DNA of 64,000 nucleotides. Source: Phyllostachys edulis (Eukaryota; Streptophyta; Magnoliopsida; Poales; Poaceae). Of this stretch, positions 35,289 to 47,844 are shown piece by piece. Position numbers and translations under genes: made by a program. Location of the stretch: positions 60,510,611-60,574,610 of the forward strand of contig CM070548.1 of assembly GCA_036346405.1 (NCBI GenBank), given 5' to 3'. The notes beneath the pieces were generated by a model, which ran no database searches, was not told the origin of the DNA, and worked only from the letters and a program-made list of their open reading frames with translations. Position 1 is the first letter of the stretch, and every line of letters begins with the position of its first letter.

Positions 35289-38200
35289 ATGGCAGAGACA
35301 TCGTCTTCGCCACCACACGACGCCAAGAGATGGAAGAGGCGCCGACGAGGTCACGACACCGACGCCACGAGATGGAAGAGGCGCCGACGAGGCCGCCACA
35401 CCGTCGATTTATAATGACACGGCGAGATGGCAGAGGACAATCGAAAATGCCTACGGGCCGACTGGTCATCACGGAGGTCAGTGACTTTGGGGTCCCTCTG
35501 AGTCCCAAGAGATCAGCGGCGAGATTCCGGACCATCTGCGGGATACTTGCAAGGGAACGGGTCCTCATCACCACACCAACGTGGAAGGACTCGACGAAGA
35601 AGCGAAGGCGCTATTGTGGGATGAGAACTTTCGAGAAGTTCACTATTCCGTATAACATGTGGCACGCGCGGCGACGGACGGCGATGCTCACGATGGGTAA
35701 ATCGTGGAGGACCTTCAAGAGCATTCTTGTCACGGCACGTGAACACGGTCAAACGCCTCTTCACAAGAACAAATTCTTGACGGGAAGCATGGGACACCTT
35801 TGTGGCTCTGAACGACGGCCGAATTTAAGGAGCAAAGTCACGGCGCACAAAGCTCTCCAGACATCGAAACACTCACCAAGACAGACTTCGGCACCACTGG
35901 TACGCGGGTAAATACGAGGAATGGGCGGCGGAGAAGGAGAACCCGCTTCGATGTCACGCACCGCGTTCCCTAAGCCGGTTAAAAGCGAGGGCACAAGTCT
36001 CGTCTTCGGCAAAGATCTCCTTCACAAACCCAGATCAGAAATGTCCCAACGTGTGGTAAATATGTCGAACTACTAAGTTGTTAATAAGTCATCACTTCAT
36101 AGTGCCTATAATAACATGATGACCTCTTGCAACGTGGACTTGATCGCCCAAGCTTCCCAAGGCTCCTTCCATGCGATAGGAGAATGATATACTATCTACG
36201 GCCTTGGGAAACAAGGAGCACCTTGTCGCACGCGAGGCTTTGGGGTTAACGTGCCTTGGAGTCATGGATTCGCGGACGACTCATCGCACGTATAGGACTA
36301 GGAAGAGATCCAAGGCGAAACACGACAACCGGTTGGTGCAGATGATTACTAACCAATTTCAAGTAGAGATGGCAAGATTATGAGTCAAATGGATATACTC
36401 ATGAGCCGTGATGCAAGCCGCCCGCTAATTCGGGAGGCGCCTCCTCGACGTCGGAGTAGCGTCGCGTCACAAGATAATTGTGAACATGACGACGTCCGAT
36501 TACCGATAGACGACATCAAGGTAACGTACATCTATGGATGCACCAAAGATAGACCTATAGGACGCCTTAGCTAATTGCGATCATTTTGTAGGAGCCGACG
36601 CCAGAAGCTCCAAGTGAGGATGGATGGGTCCCTTTGTATTGAGGTCACAGCAGGGATGGTGTATCCATACGAGGAAGGGCAAGGAAGGTGCCCACCGGCG
36701 CCGCAGTTAAGCCGAGGTCCGTGGATATGGTACATGTCAATTTCCGAGCCGCCCGTGAAGATTTGCCCGAACGAAGAGATCACAACACTAGGGATGCCGC
36801 CTCTCTTTTATCCAAGGGCCCAAGAAGGACATCGCCTCGACCCAAAGAAGGCGCGATCCGACACGACCATTCCTTTCCAACGGACCTCGATGACTCCACC
36901 TCATGTTTAGCCTCATAAGGCCACCTCTTCGATTCCCGTGGAGAAGACGCCAAGGAACAGCAAAAGCGTGCGCCAGATCCGCTCCCGAGTCATCTCACAA
37001 GAAGACGCCGCCAATCGCTAAGGCCAAATCGAAATCCACAAACGCATAAGCGCCTCCCAAGTCCGGAAGTCCGCGATACCGGGAACTACATCATCGGAAA
37101 CCATTGTGCTCCGATGCGATAATGCACACCGGATATGCTTGTCGCTTTGCATGCCCGGTACTTGGCGAAGACCCAAAAGAAGGGTGCGATCATCGAATCA
37201 CCGCCGATACGAGGATAAGCATTTCTTCAACGGACGAGGTACTTCGTGGGCTTCAATGACTTATTTCAACTATTCAACCTCGCTGGCCTCGACGCCTCGC
37301 TTCTACGATGTTGGACAATCGTAAGTCGCATAATCAAGTTCTACATTCATGTAATACCAATAAATATCACAACTCATTGCTTATGTATAGATACATGTTT
37401 GAAAAATGTCCGGAATGGAAAGAACCAAGGGTTTCCTCGACCCACATGTGGTATCGCTGCAAACCATCCAACAAGACTCCTCCTTCGTCGAGAAATACAT
37501 AACGAGGTCATTGCTTCGTCGCATTTAACATGAAGTACATAGTGGTGCCCTACAACCGTGGGTAAGTGTCACTACTTGCTATACAAATTTCATTTGTACT
37601 TTATACTGCAACCACGAACTTAGGTTTAATGACTATAGCGACATACATGAGTAGGTACCATCGATCCTTTTAGTTATTATACCCAAGAGGAACCATGTGA
37701 TATACCTTGATTCCCTAAACCGCAACAAGCACGACTTCAAAGACTCTAAGAGGAATACTCGAGAGGTATGCTCATTTCCTCCTTACATAACTCTATTATA
37801 GTCTTCATTCGCTTGAAATGGCCGAGGATAACCTTTTCAATCATGTAGGTCGCTCATCAATTATGTTGCCAACAAAGGAATATACAATGGAAAGAGCGCC
37901 TAACTAACACACAGATGGATTTTCCGTGCACGCTACAACACTATAATCCTATATCATACTTCATAATAACGCGTCTCGAACCGACTATACCTATATATGT
38001 AATTCTATTTTTTGCAAGGTCCGCCAAACAAAAGATGATGAGTTATGTGCAATCTACGTCGCTATCATATGCGACTAATCCTTCTGACTAGGAAGAAGGA
38101 TCCCGAGGTTTGTCAATCTCAAATAATTATTTCCTAATTATAAATTTAAATATATATATCTTACCACTTTACTCTTGCTAGTGGCGGGCCTTGAATTTAC

Positions 38201-38412
38201 AATGTGATTCACTCGCTATGAAGAGATCAAGGACATTCGAGGAAGCTCTGCGCCTTTATCAACACGAAATCATTAACGACAACGGAGAGTTTCACTCCGT
38301 CGCCAACCCGAGCATCACCCCACTAAAACCTCTCAACGCAAACAATTGTAATCTAGTTGTAACTATAGCGACAATACTTGAACAAATGCGGATCTTTTGT
38401 AATTTATTTTGA
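35289..38412 (+). pseudogene. CACTA-A Transposase_24-like gene with Ulp1-type protease tail, frameshifted
   Basis: The probable start at 35289 follows an intron-like AG. A short tandem repeat near 35330 encodes MEEAPTR twice. Domains in order: RLVITEVSDFGVPLSPKRS to TTPTWKDSTKK (35455-35600), the usual N-terminal block of these CACTA proteins; MGKSWRTFKSIL (about 35700); KRSKAKHDNRLVQMITNQ (36307-36360) and RRSSVASQDNCEHDD; SLCIEVTAGMVYPYEEG and NEEITTLG (36630-36795); and a peptidase C48/Ulp1-like tail from about 37240 (NLAGLDASLLRCWTI; WKEPRVS; MKYIVVPYNRG at 37531-37562; HDFKDSKR; then RTFEEALRLYQHEIINDNGE to 38412). Frame shifts and stops interrupt it repeatedly. CACTA-D keeps only the protease-tail region. 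Confidence 0.8.
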
Positions 38413-38539
38413 GTAATGATCACTTTGAGTTGTCATGGCTCCTTGAATCTGTTTTGTGAATGCTTGAATCTTTCGTGAATGCTTGTTTTCAGAGGGCATG
38501 GCTAGCAATTCCCGAGGCTAGCCAGAAAACACCAAATTG

Positions 38540-38970
38540 TGGGCGAAGTACGAGCTATCACAGACGGTTTTACGTTAAAACCGCTCAGGAAGTCAAGTAT
38601 CACGACGGTTTGAACAAAAACCGCTCGTGATAGGAGAATATCACGACGGTTCTAAATAAAAACCGTCGTGATAGGAGAATATCACGACGGTTCTACAAAA
38701 AGCCTTCGTGATATTCGAAATCACGAGACGGTTTTATTTAGAACCGCTCGCGATATTCTCCTATCACGACGGTTTTCGCTCAAACCGCTCGTGATACTTG
38801 ACTTCACAGACGGTTTTTTAATAAAACCGTCTGTGATATTTCGTATCACAAACGGTTTTCTACCATCTGTGATAATATCCTGTTATCACAGACCAACAAA
38901 CATAGACGGTTCGGAAACCGTCTGTGATGACGGTTCCGAACCGTCTGTGATGTCGGTTCCTGTAGTAGTG
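38540..38970. repeat. Right subterminal palindrome array of CACTA-A
   Basis: About eight palindromic units of the same kind, several with the cacgacggtt variant, ending in cctgtagtagtg. The same end reappears inverted as the left end of CACTA-D at 57789. Confidence 0.85.
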
Positions 38971-39358
38971 TACGTAAACCAAGAAGTCATGCAAGTAGAA
39001 GATCATAGATCGTTACCACTAGACGCGTAGTGCAACGGAAGAAGAGTTGGAGAAGCCTAATCTAACATAGAGAACGTCGATAAGTGTTCGTAGTCGATCT
39101 TCCAACGTCGAGCACATCGATAAAGTCGATAGTCTCCTCCAGCAACCTCTGCAGTTCTTTGTGAAGATCACGGATCGTCCTTAAACGCAACAGCAACCGT
39201 AGTAGCGCCTCTACAGTATCCACACATCCAGGGAAGGAACACCAGACGTCGGTGTGCTAGCACCAAGTCGCACTGTAGAGCTCTCGGGAAGATGGCGGCT
39301 AGGGTTTCGGTAGAGCAACTCACTTCAACTTCTCTTTTTCCAACAGCCTCATGCATCT

Positions 39359-39367
39359 CCTTATATA
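39359..39367 (-). promoter_or_regulatory. Probable TATA box in the Copia LTR
   Basis: The minus strand reads TATATAAGG, conserved in the other LTR at 51453-51461. Confidence 0.5.
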
Positions 39368-40488
39368 GTGCCCATGACAGATCCTATCCGAACATGTTTT
39401 GTTCCAACCCGTCAAGTGTGTGAGCCTGTAGGTTCATGCGTAATCGGTTGTGACTCAGAAACCCTTTCCGACCACGAGTCGTTAGTGGTTCCTAGCAGAA
39501 CATAACGATTCCCGGATACACACAAATTATATTGGACGAACTTTAATACAATATGATCTACGACCAGGTCCATATCACTAATGACCAGCTCGTATCTCTA
39601 TACAACCAGTTCATATTTGGTCTCGACAAATTCGTAACTCCTTACGACCAGGTTTCGACAACTTAGTGACCATGTTCGACCAGCCTACGACCAGCTCGTA
39701 TCTCCATACGACTAGTCTGTATCTGATCGAACTGAAAGACCTTCTCATGTATTCTCCCTTTGCTTCATGATATTTGGTTGAACTCCAGGTGAGATATTGT
39801 GTCATCCATAGACTGTTCAATACTTTCTCGATCGAGTGTCGGATAACTTCACGTGGTCGAACACTTCGACCACTAGTGGCATGGCCATGCACTTACTTTA
39901 TCCGACCACAACGAGAGACCCAGAGACATCTCTCCTGTTATGTTAGGAGGAGCAAATCCCATATCTGACCTGTCACATTCCACCGCATGTTTCATAGCAT
40001 ACCCAAAAGCTACCTTTATAATTACCGAATTATGAGTAGCGATTGGCAACCCCTAGGAGTGCTATTACACATGTAGGAAACCATGTTGATCTCAGGTCTA
40101 AGGATTATACGTCATCATTGCTCGAGGCCAAGTAGTGACACATAGAATCATAACAATCTCAATAGTGTCTCAAGGTGGGTCTTATCCAACACCATATTCT
40201 CTAACATGTGTCCATATTATTGGTTTGATATCTCTATATCCATGACCTGTGAAACATAGTCATCAACCAATACATATGCTAGTCTACTCATATGTGTTCT
40301 CATATGTTACCGACCAAGGAACATTTAAGAATAATCATCGCAGAAATATAGAGTTCTACAATCAAGTCACATAGATGATAATAAATATTAACAATATTAT
40401 TCTAGGAACAAAATAACATATTATCCAATGTTTGAACATAACGAAATACAATCATCTCTATGATTGCCTCTAGGGAATATTTCCAACA

Positions 40489-40503
40489 GTCTCCCACTTG
40501 CAC
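40489..40503 (-). promoter_or_regulatory. Polypurine tract of the 31109-57448 Copia
   Basis: The minus strand reads GCAAGTGGGAGAC directly before the LTR start TGTTGG. Confidence 0.75.
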
Positions 40504-40562
40504 TAGAGTCAATCATTTAAGTATCTAATACCGAGAGCTCTTATGTGCGCCTCATGCTTTGG

Positions 40563-43341
40563 CTATGTGAGAAGCTTTGTCAACGGATCAGCAATATTTA
40601 AATCTGTATGAACTTTGCATTTCTTAATATCTCCTCTATCCACCAATTCACGAATAAGATGATAACGCCTAAGTATATGCTTGGACTTATAATGGGATCT
40701 AGGCTCCTTAGCCTGCGCAATGGCTCCATTGTTATCACAATAGAGATCCATTGGGCTCGAGGCACTCGGAACCATACCCAACTCAGTAATGAAATTCCTT
40801 ATCCAAATATCTTCTTTCGTAGCTTCAGAAGCCGCAATGTACTCGGCCTCCGTCGTAGAATCAGCAACCATTTCTTGCTTGGAACTTTTCTAGCTCACTG
40901 CTCCTCCATTCAAAATAAATACAAAACCAGATTGCGAATGATAATCATCTTTGTTGATTTGGAAGCATGCATCGGTGTAACTATTTACAACATGCTCTTC
41001 ATCACTGCCATAAACTAGGAACACACCCTTAGTCTTTCTCAAGTACTTAAGAATGTTTTTCACAGCTGTCTAGTGACCTTCACCAAGATCAGCTTGGTAT
41101 CTGCTTATAACACTTAGAGCATATGATACATCTGGTCGAGTACATATCATGGCATACATGATAGATCCAATAGCTGAAGCATATGGAATACCATTCATAC
41201 GGTCTCGCTCATCAGTTGTCGAAGGACACTGATTCTTGTTAAGACTTATGCCATGTGATATAGGCAAGAACCCTTTCTTGGCATCCTACATGTTGAACCG
41301 AAACAACACCTTGTCAATATAACTACTTTGGCTTAATCTAATTAGCCTTCTTGATCTATCTCTATAGATCTTTATCCCTAAGATATATGCTGCCTCTCTT
41401 AGGTCCATTATAGAAAAACTATTTTTCAATGATGCCTTAACAGATTCCAGCATAGGAATGTCATTCCCAATCAATAATATATCATCCACATATAAGATTA
41501 GAATTACAAGTGCGCTCCCACTAACCTTCATGTAAACACAAGGTTCTTCTTTGTTCTTGACGAAACCAAACCTTTTGATCTCCTTATCAAAACGTATATT
41601 CCAACTCCGAGATGCTTGCTTCAACCTATAAATGGACTTCTGAAGTTTGCATACTTTAGTAGCATTCTTTGGATCGATAAAACCTTCAGGCTGTGTCATA
41701 TACACATCCTTACTTAGGTTTCCATTAAGGAAAGCCATTTTGACATCCATTTGTCATATCTCATAGTCGAAATATACAGCAATAGCTAGAATGATCTACA
41801 CAGATTTAAGCATCGCTACCGGTGAGAAGGTCTTATCGTAGTCAACCCTTTGAACTTGTCGAAACCCTTTTGCGACTAGTCGAGCTTTATGAATGTGAAC
41901 ATTTCCATCCATGTCAATCTTTTTCTTATAGATCCATTTGTACTCAATGGTTTTGACACCATCAAGTGGATCGACCAGGTTCCAAACCTGATTGTCTCTC
42001 ATGGAGTCTATCTCGGATTTCATGGCTCTAAGCCATTTCTCAGAGTCTGCGTCCATCATCGCTTCCTCAAAAGTCTTAGGCTCATCATTATTCAACAATA
42101 ATATGTCATGCCCATACCTTATAGGTAATTGACGTGGTCTTTTAGATCTACGTGGGGTGATGCCTCATCTATAGGTTCAACAATATTTTGTTCATCTTGT
42201 AGAGGTTCAGTGGGAGTTGAAACACTTTCAGATGCTTCCCGAATTTCTTCGAGTTGCACATTTCTCCTACTGACTCCTTTTGAAAGAAACTCTTTCTCTA
42301 AAAAGACACCATTTCTGGCAACAAAAACTTTGCCCACTTCTCGGTTGTAGAAGTAATATCCTTTGGTTTCCCTAGGATATCCTATAAAGGAGTATTTATC
42401 TGACTTGCGTGTGAGTTTATCAGATGTCAAACGTTTAACATAGACAATACATCCCCAAATCTTTAGAAAAGACAAACTAGAACTCTTCCCAGTCCACATC
42501 TCATATGGTGTCTTATCTACTGATTTAGATGCTACCCTATTTAAAGTGAAATGACAGTTTCTAGAGCGTAACCCTAAAAAGACAATGGCAGATCCAATTG
42601 GCTCATCTTCAACCGAACCATGTCCAACAAGGTCCGATTATGCCATTTAGACACCACATTCCATTGTGGTGTGCCCGGTGGTGTCAGTTGTGGAACATTT
42701 CCACATTGCTTCAAATGATTACCAAATTCATGGCTCAAAAATTCACCTCCATGATCAGATCGTAAAGATTTGATTGTCTTGACAAGTTGAAACTATACCT
42801 CACTTTGGAATTCCTTGAACTTTTCAAAGGATTCCGACTTGTGCCTCATTAAATAGATATATCCATATCTACTATAGTCATCGGTGAAAGTAATGAAGTA
42901 CTGAAAACCATCTCTAGCTGTCATGCTTATTGGTCCACACACATCAGTATGTATGAGTGCCAACAAGTCGGACGCCCTCTCATTCTGACCAGTGAAATGT
43001 GTCTTGGTCATCTTTCCGAGTAGGCAAGATTCGCACGTTTCAAATGATTCCTAATCAAATGAGTTTAGAATTCCATCATCATGGAGCTTCTTCATACATT
43101 TCTTACTTATGTGACCCAAACGACAATGCCAAATGAAAGTGTAATTAATATCATTAGGCCAAAGCCTATTTGCATTAATATTATAGGCAGGCGCATCATC
43201 AAGATTTAAAATAAACAACTCGTTCAAAACAGGAGCATAGCCATAAAACATATCATTAAAAAATATAGAACAACCATTGTCCTCCATAATGAATTTATAG
43301 CCTTCTGCCATCAAACATGAGGCAGAGATAATGTTTCTACT
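40563..43341 (-). pseudogene. Copia pol: integrase, reverse transcriptase, RNase H
   Basis: This is the enzyme part of the element, read leftwards. GAG-pre-integrase zinc region at 43051-43341 (HCRLGHISKKCM); integrase core at 42793-43011 (LALIHTDVCGP, first catalytic Asp near 42945), the DHGGEF box near 42750, then PQWNVVSKWHNRTLLDMV near 42620-42680, where the catalytic Glu of the usual SER box is Lys (42646-42648); integrase C-terminus at 42119-42499; RT at 41070-42098 with KARLVAKGF, MDVKMAFLNG and the catalytic YVDDILL at about 41472-41492; RNase H at 40563-40871 (STTEAEYIAASEA; DNNGAIAQAK). In-frame stops lie at 41070-41072, 41286-41288, 41754-41756 and 41796-41798. The 5' side is cut at 43342 by the Gypsy LTR. 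Confidence 0.93.
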
Positions 43342-43346
43342 CATGG

Positions 43347-46300
43347 TGTCGGACCCGGGATTAACACCCCAAATCCTCTGTGCATTTCTGAACTAGTTCC
43401 ATGATCAGTAGCTAGTTCACACAGTAAACAGATCGGGTAACATCCGTAAATCGTAATACTTTATTAATAATCAACAGAGTTTATTACAAAAGAGGCTTAC
43501 AAGCCAACAGTAAAGAACACAGCGGAAGACAAAGAAGTAGTGAAGTCCAGCTGATCTGCCACAGGCAATCGACTGGGGTAGCGGCCTAGTTGTCAAGATC
43601 CACACCAGCAGTGAAGTCCTTCTCCTCTGAAATCTGTTTGCATAAAGCAAGTATGAGCACAACTACCGTGCTCGCAAGTTACACCCGTAAAATAACAGAA
43701 TGACATGCATACATGGATATCTCAAAGGGAGGCTTAATATGGTTATTCGCGCAAAAGCAATATTTGACGATTTAAATACAATACTAAGTTCAAAGGCTCA
43801 ATTTTTGCAATAATTAAAATTGAGTTTTAACTAAAATAATAAAGCTAGTGTAGGCACCAACCTAACACTAACATAAACACGGGCACCAACCCGGGGTTTC
43901 AACCCATAACTTTTCTCATGAACACCCATCCATGTCAAAACCGTTTTACAAAATCATTTTGAAATCAAAACCAAAGTCTAATCCGTGAAAGGCTTTGCTC
44001 AGCATGTCCATGACCGTGGATACGACTATTCGAATAGATTGACACTCTGTAGAGGTTGTATGGCTTTACCCACATGACATGAATTCTCTAGTTTGTCTAG
44101 TATCCGTCGATACCACCGCTCACTACCTTAGGTAAGCAGTCTAGAGCACGTGTCAAGGCCTTTACAAAGCGCCATTCCACCGCAGTCTCCCCTCGCTAAG
44201 GTTTCGCTCCCTTTGGGCTACAACCCGTAGGATCTAAGCCCCCTCTTGCGCCAGGTGGGACTAACGTAGGTCATAACATGACTACCCACCGCATCTGAAG
44301 GGAATGACCACGATGGAACATTGTAAATTAGTTGGCCAGGTCCTGCCCATACAGGACATGTGGTAGTACGATTTTGGCTTAACAATTCGCAGCTCACAGA
44401 CCGGTCCTTAATTGACTGGGTGACTTCCAAAACAAACCCTAGGCCTCAACCATTCGCTGCATTGAGCTCGTGCATAAACCTGCACCCACCAACTATCCAT
44501 TTCGCCCAAGTCCAAACTAGTTTTCAATTTGATTTTATTTTCCAAAATCATTTGCAAAAACTTCCATGACAAACCAATGCCATAGAATTTTAAACAACTT
44601 TTGATTTTTGACTGAAAATTCCGCAAATCAAACATTTTTGGGACTAAGCATGGCTAAGCATCAATTTTTCCAAAGTGTTCTAGTTTATACTATTGCATGA
44701 ACTAGATTTTCATCTAAGGTGACAAGGTATGAATATTTCAATATCAAGACTGGCAGTACAAAGGATTTAGGCATAACTACAAATTTAAAACGAGAATTTA
44801 AATTACTGTATAGAAATAAGCATGCAATAATAATTTAAAACAGAATTTAAATAATTTTAATTACTGGGCTCAATATGATCAAGGGTATAACTTGCCTTGC
44901 TTGATTAATCGATGTTCTCAAACGGCGTCGAAATCTATATGCGAAAATAAGCTAAATTCAAACAAAATTCAAATAAAGATTCAAAAGAACTCCAAATTAA
45001 ATTATTTTGGTTTAGTTAGCTAGAGCTTGAATTTATAAATTTGAATCGATAAAATCGGAGTTCGTATGAAGGAGAACGAACCACGGGAAGTTTCAAAATT
45101 ACATGAAATGATGAAATTGGATTTTCCTGAATTATTTTTCTAAAGAAAATCCGAATTAATGCGCAGGGTGACATCATCGGCGGGGAAAAACAATTTTCGA
45201 CCGATTTATTTTTAAATCGAAAATGTGTGAGTCTATGACAGGTGGGCCCGCGGTCAATGGACCTGGTCCACGCTTGGTCAAAGGTTCATGGTGAACGCGG
45301 TCCACTAGAATAGTGCACGTGAGGGGATGGTGCGGGTGATGTGGCACACGTGGCGCCATGTCAGCGATGATTGTGCAGACACGGGGCTACCACGCGGCCT
45401 TTTGGCGCTGAGGTGGCGTACGGGTGGCGTTGAGGTGGGTGTCCACGTCAGCACAAGGCCGGCGGCGGCTCGGCGACCACCTCGCCGGCAATAGGGGCTC
45501 CGGCGAGGGGTGTGAGTGGTACCAAATGAGAGAGGAGGGCGTGGGGGTTAAGGTGCGTACCGGTGGGCACGACGGAAATGACGACGGCGAGCAAAACGGC
45601 GGCGGTGAGGATCGGCCTCCGGTGGCGCGGCGGCTCCGACGGTGTTCTGGCGAATCTAGCGCGCACACGGGGTAGGCGACGCGGTGGCGGTTCTGGCTAT
45701 GCTGACGAGGGCGGCAGAGAGGCAAGGTCGGCGCTGGAGAAGAGGAGAGAAGAGAGCTCAGCAGCGTGGAGAAAAACTCTGATTATCGCCGATTGAGTGG
45801 GAGAGAGAGAGGGATCTTTGAGGGGTTTGGACGAGGAAGAGGTTGCGTACCCGGTGCTCCCTTTTATAGGGGCCTGGGAGGGCGAGGGGAGTAGATCGGT
45901 GGCGCGGTGATCTCGGCGGTGACAGCGCGATTCCGTTGATTCCGCACGGGGCAATTGAAGTGGATGGCCGGAAATGGGGCGGCGTGATGCAAGGTCGACT
46001 TTAATGCCCGCAACCGCGTGAGGAATGGAAGCGAGAATCACGGTGTTGATGGAGCTCTTCCGCGGGCGTTAATGGTGAACGTGTCCGGCTTGGCTTCGTG
46101 GAGAAGAAAGTGATGAAGAAAAGATAGGCGGGCCCACGCGACAGCGATGGAAGGAGCGGGGTGTGGCTGGCCATTGGATTTCGATCCAATGGTCCAGATT
46201 GCTAGCTACAGGAGCGAGCGAAAAACGGGCCATGCGGCCGTGTGGAAAAGGGCCGGGGCGCAGAGAAATAGGGTTGGGCCGGAGAGGATTTGGCCCAAAA

Positions 46301-46724
46301 CCTTTATCTGGAATTTTAATTGATTTAGCTATTAAAATAATTCAATTAAATCATTTAGGCTTTAGAAATTAGCAAATAAAATCCAAAAATTATGGAAAAT
46401 TTCACAGAAATTACCTTACTTATTTTGGACTTAATAAAATTATTTCCAACTTAAAGTTGGCTTTTAATTTTGCAAATAAATTATTTTGGCTTTAAAATAA
46501 TTAGGAAATAACTTTTAAAATTTCGAAAATTCTAGAAATTAATTAATTTTTATTTTTAATTTACATCCAATAAAACTTCAAAGACTTCAAATAATTTTAT
46601 TTTTTACTTTTAAAACTTCAGAAATTCCAATAAAGCAATAAAACACTTTCAAATTTCGTAAAATCCAATAAAATAATAACTTTATTAATTTTTAAATTGG
46701 TAACAAAGACTTTGGGATGTTACA
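43347..46724 (-). mobile_element. Gypsy-type solo LTR, 3.4 kb
   Basis: The plus strand starts TGTCGGACCCGGG and ends GGGATGTTACA. The duplication CATGG (43342-43346, 46725-46729) is perfect and falls inside the Copia reading frame. There is no internal retroviral domain, so this is the recombined remnant of a full element. The minus-strand TATA box and the size fit a large Gypsy (Tekay/RIRE-like) LTR. The exact lineage is an inference from length and terminal words. Confidence 0.85.
45861..45869 (-). promoter_or_regulatory. TATA box of the Gypsy solo LTR
   Basis: The minus strand reads CCTATAAAAGGG followed by a GC-rich leader, a strong core promoter shape. It gives the LTR a minus-strand orientation, the same as the Copia gene it interrupts. 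Confidence 0.6.
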
Positions 46725-46729
46725 CATGG

Positions 46730-47844
46730 TTGGAACAAAATAACAATTATTCAATTCCATAATAAATTCTGAGGGGAAAAGTAATGGCAAAGTCTCGACA
46801 GCTAATGCAGCAACTCTTGCTTTATTCCCGACGCAAATATCCATCTCGCCTCTTGCAACTCTCCTAATCCTTGTCAGACTCTGCATCGAATTGCAAATAT
46901 GAGCAACCGATCCGTATCAACACGCAAGAGTTAACGTAAGAATCGAGAAGAAAACATCTATAACATTAATACCTGAAGTGGAAGGTTTAGTCCCACCATT
47001 CGTTTTCAGATCAACCAGGTATTTCTTGCAGTTCCTTTTCCAATGGCCTAGCTCTTTGCAATAAAAGCATTCATTCTCTTGAGTCGGGCCAGACTTAGTC
47101 TTGGGCTTAGGCTTGTTAGTTTTGATCTCATCCAAAACTTTAGTCTTGCCCTTACCTTTAACCCAAGTCTTAGCCTTCTTCTTGAAGCTTGTACTCTTTT
47201 GCACCATCATCACATGACTGTTGCTTTTCTTAATGCTATCCTCTGTAGTCTTAAGCATCATATGTAGCTCGGTGAAATTCTTGTCTATGCCATTCATATT
47301 GAAGTTCAGAATGAACTGCCCATAGCTTGCAGGAAGCGAAGCAAGAATCAAATCAGTAGCCAACTCTTGACTAAGTGGAAAACCAAGTTTTTCCAAGCTT
47401 TGTGTGTAACCAACCATCTTGATCATGTACATGTGAGCTCATCGGACTACCCTCAGCTAGCTTACTCCCAAATAATTTCTTTGAGATCTCATATATCTCA
47501 GTTCTTGCTTGTGTCTCAAACATGCCTTTGAGCGTCACGATCATATCGTAGGCCTCAATGTTCTCAAAGTGTTTCTGAAGGTCTGAGTTCATGGCAGCAA
47601 GCATGAGACAGCTAACATCAAGGAACTCATCACATGCATTTTTATAAGCGGTTTTAAGAGTAGCAGCAGCATTTTCAGTAGGCACATCTGGAATTGATTC
47701 CTCTAAAACATGTTCCTTTTTATCTTGCCTAAGAACAATTCTTAGGTTGCAGGACCAATCCGTAAAATTTGTTCCATTCAGTTTTTCCTTATCATGTATC
47801 GAACGTAAAGCAAAACTGGAGGTAGGTACAACAGTTGGTGCCAT
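46730..47844 (-). pseudogene. Copia gag and protease region, with a frameshift at the protease active site
   Basis: The start MAPTVVPTSS at 47844 precedes SIHDKEKLNGTNFTDWSCNL, the usual gag opening of this Copia type. Further blocks: LDVSCLMLAAMNSDLQKHFE; then after a frame change near 47432, KMVGYTQSLEKLGFPLSQEL and ILASLPASYGQF; a Lys-rich linker; and an intact zinc knuckle CFYCKELGHWKRNC near 47033-47074. The protease core, normally DTGS before VAHICNSMQ, has a one-base loss at about 46907-46918, so the frame shifts within the catalytic motif. The gene continues into pol but is cut by the Gypsy LTR at 46724. Confidence 0.9.

Larger units (their letters stand above)
31160..38970 (+). mobile_element. 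CACTA-A transposon with Transposase_24-Ulp1 gene
   Basis: The left end reads CACTACTACAAAACAGGC and the right end ...GGTTCCTGTAGTAGTG. The 3-bp duplication TAC (31157-31159, 38971-38973) is perfect, and the second LTR gives the empty site. Both subterminal zones hold arrays of atcacagacggtt/aaccgtctgtgat. Inside are an accessory frame on the minus strand (31804-32302), a second repeat block (32520-32745), a TATA box and GC-rich leader (32737-33180), an intron-like stretch with repeated foldbacks (33120-35285), and a frame-broken transposase gene on the plus strand (35289-38412). It is 7.8 kb long. Confidence 0.92.
31109..40488 (-). repeat. 3' LTR of the 31109-57448 Copia, split by CACTA-A
   Basis: The LTR without its insertion is about 1.57 kb. 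The continuity across CACTA-A (31159 joined to 38974) is proven by the uninterrupted right LTR at 51027-51100. It contains a degenerate repeat of the word acgaccagctcgtatctc (about 39545-39725). Confidence 0.88.

Noticed and set aside
45387..46041. Several frames of 70-114 codons on both strands in the Gypsy LTR
   Set aside because: They lie in the promoter and leader part of an LTR, are GC-driven, and have no domain.
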